A DNA stretch of 64,000 nucleotides from JANSWY01 sp965243755 (lineage in GTDB: Bacteria > Bacteroidota > Bacteroidia > Cytophagales > Cyclobacteriaceae). Positions 1 to 9,267 of the stretch are shown here, piece after piece (the first letter of the stretch is position 1; every line of letters starts with the position of its first letter). The position numbers and the translations under genes were made by a program. The stretch lies in contig CBDEVW010000001.1 in assembly GCA_965243755.1 (NCBI GenBank), forward strand, positions 417,212-481,211, given 5' to 3'. Below the pieces are notes generated by a model. It was not told where the DNA came from, ran no database searches, and worked only from the letters and a program-made list of their open reading frames with translations.

Positions 1-782
1 TAGAAGAACTACAAAAAACAAGGCAGCAATTATTGAAATCGGGAGATAAGGGTAAAAAAGGTTATGTATTGCACCACAACTGGGTGGTCAATACACCTAT
101 GGAAACAGGGATTGCGGATCCGGAAAAAGCAAAAATCGCCCTGGCGACCGGATCGCAGTTTGTGAATCCTTTTGGCGTTTTTGTCACCGGGATTGATCGG
201 GATGAAACCGCAGGAAAAGATGAAAGCTCATTTGGATCTGATAGAAAAGTATTTACATACACGGGAGCAGTAATGACCTTGCCTACCGGGGTGCAAGCCA
301 TTGCAGAGAACAACTATGGCAACCCGGACAAGGCATTGGATTATCTTCAGCGAATGACAAAAACATTCAGCTATGCCCTCCCTGGATCTATTTACGAAGT
401 ATCGCCCGATTATGGAATGATGACTCAGGCCTGGAATTGTTATAGTTTTGCAGTGCCTGTCATCACACAGTTTTTTGGCATTCAACCAAATGCACCCTCC
501 AAAAAAATTGTACTTCGTCCACAAATGCCCACATCATGGGATGCCGCAAAACTTGAGTCGGTGGTTATCGGGGATAATGTGATCAGCGTAAGTTACCAAA
601 AAAGCGGTGATGAATTAACCCTGCAAATTGATCAGTCCGCTGATTGGGAGATAATTGTTGGTCAGCCTGAAGGAAAATATTCAAACTTGACCGTGAATGA
701 CCAACCTGCCGAAACAATGAGTAATAATGGCTTTGATGAAATAACCTCAAAAGGGAAACTGATAAAGGTTGTGTTAAGGTAA
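1..782 (+). CDS. Six-hairpin glycosidase-like protein (glycogen-debranching type), 3' part only
   Basis: The reading frame is open from the first bases of the window, so this is the C-terminal part of a longer gene; the TTG at 33 is just an internal codon. About 260 residues are visible. The fragment has the look of the last helices of an (alpha/alpha)6 barrel glycosidase (HHNWVVNTPMETG near its start, then SPDYGMMTQAWNCYSF), followed by a short beta-rich tail (KIVLRPQMPTSW onward) of the kind that closes debranching-type and rhamnosidase-type enzymes. Substrate cannot be told from this part. It ends 5 bp before the convergent histidine kinase gene. The family call is moderately sure, the exact enzyme is not. 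Confidence 0.6.
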   Translation, partial: EELQKTRQQLLKSGDKGKKGYVLHHNWVVNTPMETGIADPEKAKIALATGSQFVNPFGVFVTGIDRDETAGKDESSFGSDRKVFTYTGAVMTLPTGVQAIAENNYGNPDKALDYLQRMTKTFSYALPGSIYEVSPDYGMMTQAWNCYSFAVPVITQFFGIQPNAPSKKIVLRPQMPTSWDAAKLESVVIGDNVISVSYQKSGDELTLQIDQSADWEIIVGQPEGKYSNLTVNDQPAETMSNNGFDEITSKGKLIKVVLR

Positions 783-787
783 ATAGA

Positions 788-2137
788 TCAGACGCTGGCT
801 TCAGACATTTTGGGATTGGCATTGCCTTCCAGCTTTTTCTTGGGGATGGTGAACGAGAATGATGAGCCCTCGTGCAGGGTAGTTTTCACCTGGATTTCAC
901 CGCCATGAGCAGCTACGAACTCTTTGCAAAGGAATAGCCCAAGGCCTTTGCCAACTTCTCCTTTCGTGCCTGGCTTGGATTCGATTTCGAAATTAAATAG
1001 CCGATCCTGAGTCTCCTGTGTCATTCCAATTCCCTGATCAGTGACTGTTATTCTATGGTTCTTATCATCCTCAGTGTAGTTGATCAGTACGCTCCCACCA
1101 TTGTTAGAATACTTGATGGCATTTCGAACGAGATTTCTAATGATCGTCTCAATCAGGGCAGCATCACCTACCATCTGCACATTATGCGCAACTTCATTCT
1201 TTATTTCAATCTCTTTTTCGGTGTAAACCGTCTTTACATTTTCAATGATCCTGTCCACCACATTTTTCACCAGAAACTCCTCATTGTGTAACAATTCCCC
1301 CTGCAATGACACTCGTGACCAGTCGAACAAATTATTGATGATCTCGGTGGTGTTTTGCACTTTGCTGGTGAGGGTAGGTAGCATCAGCTCAATTTCCTCC
1401 GGCGTAGCAAGCTTGTTTCTAATGAAATCCAGGATCGAAGAAAGTCCCTGCAAAGGTGACATCATATCATGCCCCAGGATAGCGAAGAGCTTTGTTTTAA
1501 ACTCATTCATTTCCTGCAAACTCCTGGCTTGTGCTTCAATCTGGCGGTTCTTCTCTTCCAATTCCTTATTTTTCGAAATATTTTTCTTTCTTTCCAATAG
1601 ATAGAATCTGGTGAGTTCCAGTATCAGAAAATAGGCAACTCCACTTACAGTGAAGATCATGATATCACTGTTAATCAGGGAAGGTACGCCATCAAAATTT
1701 GCCCTGATTTGAGGGTCAATTAATTCGGCAGCTGCTACGGCCAACACTGAGGACCAGGCATACACAGAAACCCACGCCAACCGCTTTCTTGGCACTGTCC
1801 CAATCATGATGATGAAGACAATTACAAAAAGCATCATATTTCCAGCAGACAGGCCGCCACCAGATACAATTGCAATGCCAGCCACTAAGGGAAAGAGTAT
1901 GCCCAAAAGAATATAAGACAGCATTTCAATGTTGAATCCTTTCCTGAAACAATAATAAAAAGCAAGGGAAATGAATAATGTGAGCAGTTCGATAGATCCG
2001 GGCACCCAGTCTCCAAGAAATAACAAATCTCTTATTCCTAGCAGGAAAGATGCTGTACCGATTACGTAAATCGACAACAAAAACATCCGCTGCTGGAGGC
2101 CAATACCTTCCGGATACTTAAAAAAATACAACTTCAT
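788..2137 (-). CDS. Membrane sensor histidine kinase (HisKA/HATPase)
   Basis: The 449-residue protein starts with about six hydrophobic membrane helices (residues roughly 18-180), followed by a charged helical linker, a HisKA phosphoacceptor segment with FAILGHDMMSPLQG (His223), and a HATPase_c domain (about 280-435) with an N-box (RNAIKYSNNGG) and G boxes (DQGIGM, GKGLGLFLCKEF). It has no recognisable extracellular sensor domain, so the stimulus may be sensed in or near the membrane. No response regulator is adjacent, so it is an orphan kinase that must signal to a regulator encoded elsewhere. It is convergent with the upstream glycosidase gene and divergent from the dioxygenase gene (157 bp between starts). 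Confidence 0.9.
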   Translation of the reverse strand: MKLYFFKYPEGIGLQQRMFLLSIYVIGTASFLLGIRDLLFLGDWVPGSIELLTLFISLAFYYCFRKGFNIEMLSYILLGILFPLVAGIAIVSGGGLSAGNMMLFVIVFIIMIGTVPRKRLAWVSVYAWSSVLAVAAAELIDPQIRANFDGVPSLINSDIMIFTVSGVAYFLILELTRFYLLERKKNISKNKELEEKNRQIEAQARSLQEMNEFKTKLFAILGHDMMSPLQGLSSILDFIRNKLATPEEIELMLPTLTSKVQNTTEIINNLFDWSRVSLQGELLHNEEFLVKNVVDRIIENVKTVYTEKEIEIKNEVAHNVQMVGDAALIETIIRNLVRNAIKYSNNGGSVLINYTEDDKNHRITVTDQGIGMTQETQDRLFNFEIESKPGTKGEVGKGLGLFLCKEFVAAHGGEIQVKTTLHEGSSFSFTIPKKKLEGNANPKMSEASV

Positions 2138-2294
2138 AGTGATCGCCTGACTACCTATTAATTTATGACTTTATCTGTTCAAATTGAGAATCGAATGTAG
2201 TGAACAGGCAAAATTTCAGTTGTACTGGAAACGTTTGCATAAATCTTTTTCAGGATGTCCAGAATTTAAAATTACCGATTGGTGTTAAAGTGAA

Positions 2295-3167
2295 ATGAAA
2301 CGGCGGAACTTCATCAAAAATACCGTTATGGCTGCAGGTATACTTTCATTAACTAATTTAAAATCAATTGCTTCCGGTTGGAAAAGCAGTCCATTGATGC
2401 CAGTGATGTTTGTGGGTCATGGAAGTCCGATGAATGCCATCGAGCAAAATCGTTACACCAAAACCTGGGCAGAAATCGGAAAGAACCTCCCAAGGCCCAA
2501 TGCCATCCTGGCAATATCTGCTCATTGGGAAACAAGAGGGACAAAAGTGACTGCCATGCCCAACCCAAAAACCATCCATGATTTTTACGGATTCCCTAAA
2601 GATTTATTCGAAACAATTTATAGTGCTCCGGGAGATCCAAAACTGGCGAGCGAAATACTGCAAATGCAATCAAAATACACCATAGAGACTGACCATGAGT
2701 GGGGACTAGATCATGGCACCTGGTCTGTGCTGCTACCGATGTATCCGACTGCCGACATTCCTGTATTGCAGCTCAGTCTGGACAGAAAACTAAGCCTATC
2801 CCAACATTATGACTTAGCCAAAGCACTTTATGTACTAAGGAAAAAGGGCGTATTGGTGATAGGAAGTGGAAATATTGTCCACAACCTTCGCATGATGAGA
2901 TTTAATGAGCCAGCGTACGATTGGGCCGTCGAATTTGATGAATATGCTGCCAAAAATATTAACTCGAGAGACATTGAGTCATTAGTTAATTACCAGAAAT
3001 TTGGAAGTGCTGCCAGATTATCTGTACCAACCAACGAACATTACCTTCCATTACTGTATGTCATGGGATTACTGGGCACATCAGATGAGATTACCTATTT
3101 CAATGATCAGATGGAACTGGGCTCGGTATCTATGAGGTCTTTCATTGCAAGTCATCAGGGCAGTTGA
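2295..3167 (+). CDS. Extradiol ring-cleavage dioxygenase of the YgiD/DODA type with an export signal
   Basis: The 290-residue protein matches the class III extradiol dioxygenase (LigB-like, 4,5-DOPA dioxygenase/YgiD) family. Putative metal-site histidines are visible in FVGHGSPMNA, ISAHWETRG, the DHGTWSVLLP segment and GSGNIVHNLR. The family opens catechol-type rings with molecular oxygen; the natural substrate of the bacterial members is not well defined. Unusually, an N-terminal KRRNFIK motif followed by a hydrophobic stretch (residues 3-27) looks like a twin-arginine signal, which would place the enzyme outside the cytoplasm. Its last 13 bases overlap the convergent retropepsin-like gene. 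Confidence 0.85.
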   Translation: MKRRNFIKNTVMAAGILSLTNLKSIASGWKSSPLMPVMFVGHGSPMNAIEQNRYTKTWAEIGKNLPRPNAILAISAHWETRGTKVTAMPNPKTIHDFYGFPKDLFETIYSAPGDPKLASEILQMQSKYTIETDHEWGLDHGTWSVLLPMYPTADIPVLQLSLDRKLSLSQHYDLAKALYVLRKKGVLVIGSGNIVHNLRMMRFNEPAYDWAVEFDEYAAKNINSRDIESLVNYQKFGSAARLSVPTNEHYLPLLYVMGLLGTSDEITYFNDQMELGSVSMRSFIASHQGS

Positions 3168-3670
3168 TAATTTTTCACAACACGCTGAGGTCTGTTGAAA
3201 CTGATGGTTCTGCTTTTAAAATCGATGATCGCTCCTGTTTTGTTGAAAAAGTCCGATCCTACCACACCTAAAATATTGAACCCATAGGCATCAAAGTACT
3301 CATTTAATTTTTCAAGGTCAGAAGCATAGAAACGGAATCCTGAATAGTCAGTCCCATCGTGAACCACTTTCACCCCGTTGGTGGGTACAAACGAGCTCTT
3401 GCCACCAATACCTTTGATCTCTCCTTTGTTATAGTTTTCATATAGTTTGAAATTATATTTTTCAGATTGATTGAGATCTATGAGCGATATGCCAGCTCCT
3501 GTATCCACCAGAAAAATTCCATTCTTATCGTTGATCTGAAGTTTAACAAACATCAGGTCATCTCTGATATCCGCTCTTAACTGGGGGTTTTCCAATGTCA
3601 CCTGGGTCGTGACACATTGTTGAAAGACGAGTAATGTAACAAAGCCGAGAAAAGATCTTGTGATAGTCAT
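3155..3670 (-). CDS. Secreted retropepsin-like aspartic protease domain protein
   Basis: I prefer the ATG at 3670, giving MTITRSFLGF and a clean signal sequence; a GTG at 3679 would add three residues. After a hydrophobic N-terminus, which may be a lipoprotein signal (LLVFQQC), the protein has the catalytic aspartate triad FLVDTGAGISLID and a later hydrophobic-hydrophobic-Gly segment (ILGVVGSDFF), the two hallmarks of single-domain retropepsin folds. About 170 residues matches stand-alone members. Such proteins in Bacteroidota are usually exported and of unknown substrate. It lies 98 bp downstream of a LytTR regulator gene on the same strand and overlaps the dioxygenase gene tail to tail by 13 bp. 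Confidence 0.75.
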   Translation of the reverse strand: MTITRSFLGFVTLLVFQQCVTTQVTLENPQLRADIRDDLMFVKLQINDKNGIFLVDTGAGISLIDLNQSEKYNFKLYENYNKGEIKGIGGKSSFVPTNGVKVVHDGTDYSGFRFYASDLEKLNEYFDAYGFNILGVVGSDFFNKTGAIIDFKSRTISFNRPQRVVKNYQLP

Positions 3671-3768
3671 AGCAAACACGTTTAGTGATATATTATTTTA
3701 CGTGATGCCTTTTTTACCAACCGATATATTGTGATTACTCGGAAATCAGATGATAAAATGGTAATTAA

Positions 3769-4503
3769 TCAAAAGCTTCGACTTAAATACTGTTTAATTT
3801 CAGGCATATATTTTCGGCCTGAAGTAATGTCCAGGTGGTCATTTATTTTAATAGCGTATTCATTCTTGGATAGGTAATTGATATTGGAGATGAAGTTTTT
3901 GTTCACTATATAGGAACGGTGAACTCTCATAAAAATAGCCGGATCGAGTTTAGATTCCATTTCAGACATGGTCATGCGATAAAGAAATGCTTTGTCCTCC
4001 ACTAACAATCGAAGGTAATTACCAAATGCCTGTATGCATGAAACGTTTTCAAGGTTGATGTGATCTTCCCTTCCCCTGTCACAGATCACCAGTTCCGAAA
4101 GATATTGGGAGGGTTCTGTTGTTGTGCTTTGTTGTTTTTTAAGGTAATTAAAATGCTGTCTGGCTTTGTCGAGTGATGAGTCAAATCGTTGCTTGTTATA
4201 GGGTTTCAGTAAATAGTCTACCGCATTGAACTCAAAGGCCTTTACTGCATGCTCCGGATAGGCCGTGGAGAAAATAACATAAGGCGCCTGACCGTTTGAA
4301 GATGATTGCAGCAGCTGAAAGCCATCCATATCCGGCATTCCAATATCCAGAAAAATTAAATCGGGGTGGAGCGTGGAAATCACTTTCAGACCCTCCTTCC
4401 CGTTGCTGGCATTGGCCACAAGTTTCATGTCCTTGTGCTTTTCCAGAAGTCTTTTAATTCTGGCCCTTGCTAATGGCTCATCATCGATTATTGCTACATT
4501 CAT
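3769..4503 (-). CDS. LytTR-family response regulator
   Basis: The 244-residue protein has an N-terminal receiver domain with the acidic pocket (IIDDEP), phosphoacceptor Asp53 in DLIFLDIGMPDMDG and the conserved lysine in YLLKPYNK, followed by a LytTR DNA-binding domain (about 140-240) with the family signature MRVHRSYIVNKNFI. It is the partner of the upstream LytS-like kinase, whose stop codon overlaps its start by 4 bp (ATGA), which implies translational coupling. Targets are unknown; the nearest candidates are its own operon and the retropepsin gene downstream. Confidence 0.93.
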   Translation of the reverse strand: MNVAIIDDEPLARARIKRLLEKHKDMKLVANASNGKEGLKVISTLHPDLIFLDIGMPDMDGFQLLQSSSNGQAPYVIFSTAYPEHAVKAFEFNAVDYLLKPYNKQRFDSSLDKARQHFNYLKKQQSTTTEPSQYLSELVICDRGREDHINLENVSCIQAFGNYLRLLVEDKAFLYRMTMSEMESKLDPAIFMRVHRSYIVNKNFISNINYLSKNEYAIKINDHLDITSGRKYMPEIKQYLSRSF

Positions 4504-5636
4504 CGGTCAACAACTTTCTTTATTGGAACAATCATACTTACCTGAAACCCCATACCGGGGGATGAATTTAATTTCAGCTCATATACATCATGATAAAATT
4601 GCGCCAGCCTTTTTCGAATAATCCCTATTCCCATACCAGCACCATTTGCTTTATTAAATTCATCGGAACCGACCCCATTGTCAGTCACCGAAACATTCAT
4701 CTTGTTGCCCTCAATAGCTTGCCCTGATATCGTTATTTTACAATCTCCGGTGTGGCCGGAAAAGCCATGCTTAATAGCATTTTCAACGAGTGGCTGCAAA
4801 ATAAGGTTAGGAACCAACGCATCGGACAGTGCCTCGTCAATGCTATAAACCACCTCCAAACGATCAGCAAACCGGATTTCCTCAATACTTAAATAGTTCC
4901 TGATAAACTGCAATTCTTCTTTTAAGGTAACAGCAGTGATCTCACTTTGCTCCAGCACTGTACGGAAGAGGTCCCCAAAACGAGATATCATGTCCTGGGC
5001 TTTTTCCTTATCCTCATCGATCAGGGAAGAAATGGTATTCAGTGTATTGAACAAAAAATGAGGATGCAACTGCATTTTCAGCGCATTGAGTTTGGCTTCA
5101 TTTAACTGACTTTGTACAGTTTCGAGCTGGACTTTTGAATCCCTGTATTTTTTGTAATAATTAAGCGCAGTGAAGAAGATGTATATGGCTACAAATTCCA
5201 GGAACCGTGTGGAAATAGCGAATGATAAATACTTAAAATTAAGGAACGACCATCCCCCTCCTCCACTAAGTAAATCCCTGATAATTGAATAATACAGGAA
5301 GGAAGTAATCAGCTCATGTACTGTCGCAAGGATAAGCCCGTACACAAACACCAGAAGAATACTTCTCAATACTTTTCCCTTCTGAAAACTCGTGTTTATG
5401 GTAAGGTTATATACCACCGGACTCAGGATTGCCCAGAAAATGAAATTAATGGCCTGAACAATAAAGGTGAAAATGTTTTCTTCGAATGACCAATCCCAGT
5501 GTTTTTTAGTGAAATTTGCTGAAAACACCGCCTGGAATCCTAGAATAATGCTTATCACCAGGACACCTATAACCAGGAAGTGTAGCGGAAATGGTAATCT
5601 CGAATAAAATTTCCTCATAATCTCTAATACACGCAT
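4500..5636 (-). CDS. LytS-like membrane histidine kinase (His_kinase family)
   Basis: The 378-residue protein has an N-terminal region with about four membrane helices (residues 15-170), then a short coiled segment and a His_kinase domain with the phosphoacceptor motif HPHFLFNTLN. A HATPase domain follows with VENAIKHGF and NGVGSDE. This is the LytS/YehU class that pairs with LytTR regulators. It is co-transcribed with the regulator gene downstream (4 bp overlap). ATG at 5636 is used; a second ATG 18 bp downstream is also possible. The gene is divergent from the CRP-like gene, with 140 bp between the starts. Confidence 0.92.
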   Translation of the reverse strand: MRVLEIMRKFYSRLPFPLHFLVIGVLVISIILGFQAVFSANFTKKHWDWSFEENIFTFIVQAINFIFWAILSPVVYNLTINTSFQKGKVLRSILLVFVYGLILATVHELITSFLYYSIIRDLLSGGGGWSFLNFKYLSFAISTRFLEFVAIYIFFTALNYYKKYRDSKVQLETVQSQLNEAKLNALKMQLHPHFLFNTLNTISSLIDEDKEKAQDMISRFGDLFRTVLEQSEITAVTLKEELQFIRNYLSIEEIRFADRLEVVYSIDEALSDALVPNLILQPLVENAIKHGFSGHTGDCKITISGQAIEGNKMNVSVTDNGVGSDEFNKANGAGMGIGIIRKRLAQFYHDVYELKLNSSPGMGFQVSMIVPIKKVVDR

Positions 5637-5776
5637 TGTCTATAATCGCTTTTGAAAGTATGTGATAAACCGAATGAAATTGTGATGGAACGGACCAGAC
5701 CATTTCATCAGCATGACAGAAAGATACAAAAAGGGGTGGGGGATATTGACAGTGAACATGTATTTCTAATACAGAT

Positions 5777-6367
5777 ATGAATACTTACACACACCCTTTT
5801 CAGGATTTTATCAATAGCTACAAAACAATCTCCGCCTCAGAATGGAACATCATTGCGCCATGCATTGAATACATTGCTATAGGTCCGGAAACACCATTTT
5901 TGAAAATCGGGGATCATTGCCAGAATCTATATTTCCTGGAATCCGGCACAGTAAAAGTCAGTTATTGTGATCAAGATAAGCTCAAAACAAAACACTTTAT
6001 CGAAGGTTCCTTTGCTTTTACATCACTCATTAGCTTCATCGAAAACAAACCCAGTGATGAGCAGTATGAAACAACAGGCCAATGTAAATTGTGGAAAATT
6101 GATCGTAAAAAAGTCTTTCAACTCATGAAATTAGACATTTGGAATTCATTCTTTTGTATGCTGCTGAAAGACATCCATGCCTATTACAGTGAGGTGTTAC
6201 AGCCAATAGGTTCCCTCTCACGGAACGATCAGGAATCTCAAATGACAGAAAAATTATTGAGGGACACGCCCTTGAGTTACCAAAAATCCTACTTCCAATT
6301 GATGACTCATCATGCCATCAAAAAGCTTTTAAAAAATAATTCGCTCGACACTAGTATAGAAATTTAA
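5777..6367 (+). CDS. CRP/FNR-like cyclic-nucleotide-binding-fold protein with degenerate C-terminus
   Basis: The 196-residue protein has the beta-roll of the CRP/FNR family in its first 130 residues (FLKIGDHCQNLYFLESGTVK, then SFAFTSLISF), followed by a dimerisation-type helix. The C-terminal 50 residues do not show a recognisable helix-turn-helix; the usual segment for DNA contact is replaced by FQLMTHHAIKKLLKNN and the protein ends soon after. It may be a sensor or adaptor without DNA binding, or have a highly diverged wing. There is no clear nucleotide-binding Arg/Ser pair, which is common in Bacteroidota members. Confidence 0.8.
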   Translation: MNTYTHPFQDFINSYKTISASEWNIIAPCIEYIAIGPETPFLKIGDHCQNLYFLESGTVKVSYCDQDKLKTKHFIEGSFAFTSLISFIENKPSDEQYETTGQCKLWKIDRKKVFQLMKLDIWNSFFCMLLKDIHAYYSEVLQPIGSLSRNDQESQMTEKLLRDTPLSYQKSYFQLMTHHAIKKLLKNNSLDTSIEI

Positions 6368-6577
6368 AAACACTTCGAAATAGAGGGAATTCGTCATGTT
6401 TGATTGGTCGTCAATGCTTTGGATTCTGATAATTCTTCAAAGTTTTCTTAAAACCGAGCAGAACAGTTTGGAATGGCAATCCAAAAACTTAACAAAAGGC
6501 AAGTTCTTCGTACTCGTTTGGTGAATTCGTTCGCCACTGCCTAAATTGCCTGAATCATTCAAAAACACTCTGTTGAA

Positions 6578-7495
6578 ATGAAAAAAATATTGCTTCTTGC
6601 ATTTGCCCTGGTAAGTCTTAAGCTTCATGCCCAACTAGGCATTGGAGAATTTGGCAATGGTCCCAGGAAATTCTGGGTGTTTTATGAAGAAAGTGTCGAG
6701 CAGTACTCCGATAACCTGGTAGTATTTCTGCATGGCTTTGCAGCCTCCAACCCCGCCTGCTATGGTGCCTGGATCAGGGAACTGACAGCAGCAGGCTATG
6801 TAGTGATATTCCCAAAATATCAGCAAGGCATGTTTTATCCTGCCACTATAAAATTCCAAAGAAGGGTTGATAAAAATATAAGAAAAGCCTTTGACAGGTT
6901 GCCACAGCAACTTGGAACCAACTTCCAATCAATTTCATTTGTCACACACTCGCTGGGGGGAATCATTGCTTCAAATCTGGCAAATGAATATGGTGCTTCC
7001 AATGAATACCAGGTTGCTGGAATGGTACTGGTGCAGCCGGGTTTTAAGTACCTTAAATTGTCAAGGTTAGATCAATATGATCGAATTGATACAAAGTGCA
7101 AATTGTTATTGATCACCGGAGACAAAGACCTGACTGCTGGTAATAAATTTGCCCGGTACTTGTATGAACATTCCTCACAGATTGAAGAGAAAGTACTCGT
7201 TGAACACTATGACGACCGCAATAACTATGAGAAAGTAAAGTCAGATCATACTTCTCCGATTTCTCCCGACCGTGCATTGGATACAGGAAACCGAAATGTT
7301 GTTATCAGAGGGGCTCTGAGCATTGGTAAAATTGATCAGGTAGACCGACACGCATATTGGGTACCCACTTTGCGGGTTCTGGGATCAATTGCACACGAAG
7401 AAACTTTATCATCATCAAGTATTCCAACCTATATGGGCCAATGGGCCGACCATACGCCGGTTAAACCCCTTAAAATCATAAAGTCATCCAGGTAA
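6578..7495 (+). CDS. Secreted alpha/beta hydrolase, lipase/esterase-like
   Basis: The protein (305 residues) begins with a classical signal peptide ending in LKLHAQ (residues 1-19). The mature part shows an alpha/beta hydrolase fold: the oxyanion region VVFLHGFAAS, the nucleophile elbow FVTHSLGGII (Ser125) and an acid in LLITGDKDLT. A histidine in KSDHTSP could complete the triad. The overall look is that of a lipase or chlorophyllase-like esterase exported to the periplasm or beyond. The gene is followed after 1 bp by an acetyltransferase gene, so the two are probably co-transcribed, though a shared function is not evident. Confidence 0.78.
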   Translation: MKKILLLAFALVSLKLHAQLGIGEFGNGPRKFWVFYEESVEQYSDNLVVFLHGFAASNPACYGAWIRELTAAGYVVIFPKYQQGMFYPATIKFQRRVDKNIRKAFDRLPQQLGTNFQSISFVTHSLGGIIASNLANEYGASNEYQVAGMVLVQPGFKYLKLSRLDQYDRIDTKCKLLLITGDKDLTAGNKFARYLYEHSSQIEEKVLVEHYDDRNNYEKVKSDHTSPISPDRALDTGNRNVVIRGALSIGKIDQVDRHAYWVPTLRVLGSIAHEETLSSSSIPTYMGQWADHTPVKPLKIIKSSR

Positions 7496-7496
7496 T

Positions 7497-8072
7497 ATGA
7501 CCAATCAGGAACGGAAGCTGGCTATAAAGATCATTACTGAAGCCTTTGATGATAATCCCATGATCAGCCATATCATTGGAGAAGGACCCAGGCGGGCAGC
7601 TAAATTAAAAGCATTGGCGGCATATTCGATCGACTGGTCAATTAGAAGAAATGGTGCCTATTTCTCATCAGACAATACTGGTCTGGCCCTTTGTTACCAA
7701 TTCAATCATCATTCGAACAAAATTTCAGATTTGTGGGCGCAAATCCGGTTAGTGCACACCGTGATAGGGTGGCAAAACATAAAGTCTGCCAGTATCCGGG
7801 AGAGCTACAGAAAACAGATAAGACCCACTAATGAAGATTACCTTTACTTCTGGTATCTGGGAGTAAGTAAAGAAGGTGTCGGTGGCAATGCTGTCAGGGA
7901 ACTCAGGGACTTAATATTTGAGAAGTCGAAATCCCTGGGATTACCGATTTATATGGAAACCACGTTACTGAAAAACAAGAAGGTTTATGAAAGGTATGGG
8001 TTTGAAACCTTTCATGAATGGGTTGTACCTGGCACCAGTATCACTATGTGGTTCATGAAGAAAGAACCCTAA
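7497..8072 (+). CDS. GNAT-family N-acetyltransferase
   Basis: The 191-residue protein has GNAT-like features: an N-terminal AFDDNPM segment typical of one GNAT branch, a central strand YLYFWYLGVSKEGVGGNA that corresponds to motif A (acetyl-CoA pyrophosphate loop, here G-V-G-G-N-A), and a C-terminal KVYERYGFETFHEW motif (the frequent YExxGF element). The substrate cannot be told. It starts 1 bp after the secreted hydrolase gene and overlaps the convergent regulator gene by 4 bp. Confidence 0.8.
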   Translation: MTNQERKLAIKIITEAFDDNPMISHIIGEGPRRAAKLKALAAYSIDWSIRRNGAYFSSDNTGLALCYQFNHHSNKISDLWAQIRLVHTVIGWQNIKSASIRESYRKQIRPTNEDYLYFWYLGVSKEGVGGNAVRELRDLIFEKSKSLGLPIYMETTLLKNKKVYERYGFETFHEWVVPGTSITMWFMKKEP

Positions 8073-9232
8073 ATTTTAATTCCGATGACAGTGACATCAT
8101 CATGCTGGATCTCATTGCCAGCATTGATCCAATTGTCGAACTCTTCTTCGATGTGTGATTTTTGCTGATCGAATGGCATCTTATGAATTGCGGCGATCAT
8201 TTCACGAACTTTCTTTGATTTATATTTTTTGTTCTCGTGTCCACCCAGTTGGTTACCAAAACCATTACTTATAAGATAAACAGAATCGCCTTCTTTCAGC
8301 GACATTTTGTGTGTCTCATACGAACGATCCGCCTCCTTCTGATACCCGCCGGCAAACTTCCGGTCTCCCTTCAGCTGAGTCATCTCTCCGTCCTGGAAAA
8401 CCAACACAGATGATTTAGCGCCGGCAAATTCCATCTCTTTGGACTTTAGATCAAATAAGCATGCCGATATTTTGATGCCTTCCCGGTCACGAATTTCCTC
8501 ATCAGAGAATTCTGCCAGTAGGAGTTTATTTAGTTCCTGTAAAACAACCTCAGGATGTACAAACCCCTTTTCATCTAATATTCTATGTAGTAAAACATTG
8601 GTCATGGTAGAAAGCAGCGCTCCTGTTATGGAGGGGCCCGGATCACACAAAAACACAAATACCTTGCTGTCTTCCTTATTGTGAGTTACCCAATACAAAT
8701 CACCTGATAAGAGCTCTCTGGGCTTTTCTACCACCAAATTATCGGAAAAATGATCCGTGAGCTCTGCTTTAGGAGGTAGCATGGCGCGCTGAATCTCCCT
8801 GGCATAATGGAGGCTATATTTTACAGACCTGTGTTGTTCTTTGATCAGGTTGTAGGATTTAGACAACTCCAGTGCTGAGTTGAGTCGGGCGTTCAATTCT
8901 GTAGCAACAATTGGTTTCCTCACATAATCAATTGCTCCAGCGTCCAAAGCTTTAGCCAAATCATCCGGGGAAGTCATTTTCCCAGTCGCGATGATGACCG
9001 GAATGTCTTTTGTATCCGCATCCTGTTTGAGGATCTTAACCGCATCAAGCCCATTGATCCCAGGCATTTCCCAATCCATAATGATTGCATCAGGAAATTG
9101 CGCTTTAGCAATATCAATTCCTTCCTGTCCATTGGAGGCATACAAAAAATTATAAGATTTCTGCTTTAGGATAATGGAGATCATCTCCATGTTCAAGGGA
9201 TCATCATCAACTACCAATATGGTCGAGTTCAT
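8069..9232 (-). CDS. Response regulator fused to degenerate SpoIIE-like PP2C domain (copy 1)
   Basis: The 387-residue protein has a receiver domain at residues 1-125 with VVDDDP, phosphoacceptor Asp53 (IIMDWEMPG) and Lys106 (VRKPI). A helical linker and a SpoIIE/PP2C-type domain (about 150-387) follow. The first metal motif SGDLYW is present and the final HDDVTVIG is kept, but the usual D-x-x-G-H-G loop reads DPGPS (197-201), and the aspartate of the usual S-D-G motif is Asn323 (ISNGF). The domain may therefore be weakly active or a binding module only. It lies 35 bp behind a paralogue and is the last gene of the kinase operon. Confidence 0.85.
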   Translation of the reverse strand: MNSTILVVDDDPLNMEMISIILKQKSYNFLYASNGQEGIDIAKAQFPDAIIMDWEMPGINGLDAVKILKQDADTKDIPVIIATGKMTSPDDLAKALDAGAIDYVRKPIVATELNARLNSALELSKSYNLIKEQHRSVKYSLHYAREIQRAMLPPKAELTDHFSDNLVVEKPRELLSGDLYWVTHNKEDSKVFVFLCDPGPSITGALLSTMTNVLLHRILDEKGFVHPEVVLQELNKLLLAEFSDEEIRDREGIKISACLFDLKSKEMEFAGAKSSVLVFQDGEMTQLKGDRKFAGGYQKEADRSYETHKMSLKEGDSVYLISNGFGNQLGGHENKKYKSKKVREMIAAIHKMPFDQQKSHIEEEFDNWINAGNEIQHDDVTVIGIKI

Positions 9233-9267
9233 ATTAAATGCGTTTAATTCTTCTAAATATAGACCAC

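Noticed and set aside
6467..6485. Inverted repeat TTTGGA/TCCAAA in the 6368-6577 gap
   Set aside because: Arms are only six bases, with a 7-base loop and no T run; such pairs arise by chance in AT-rich DNA.
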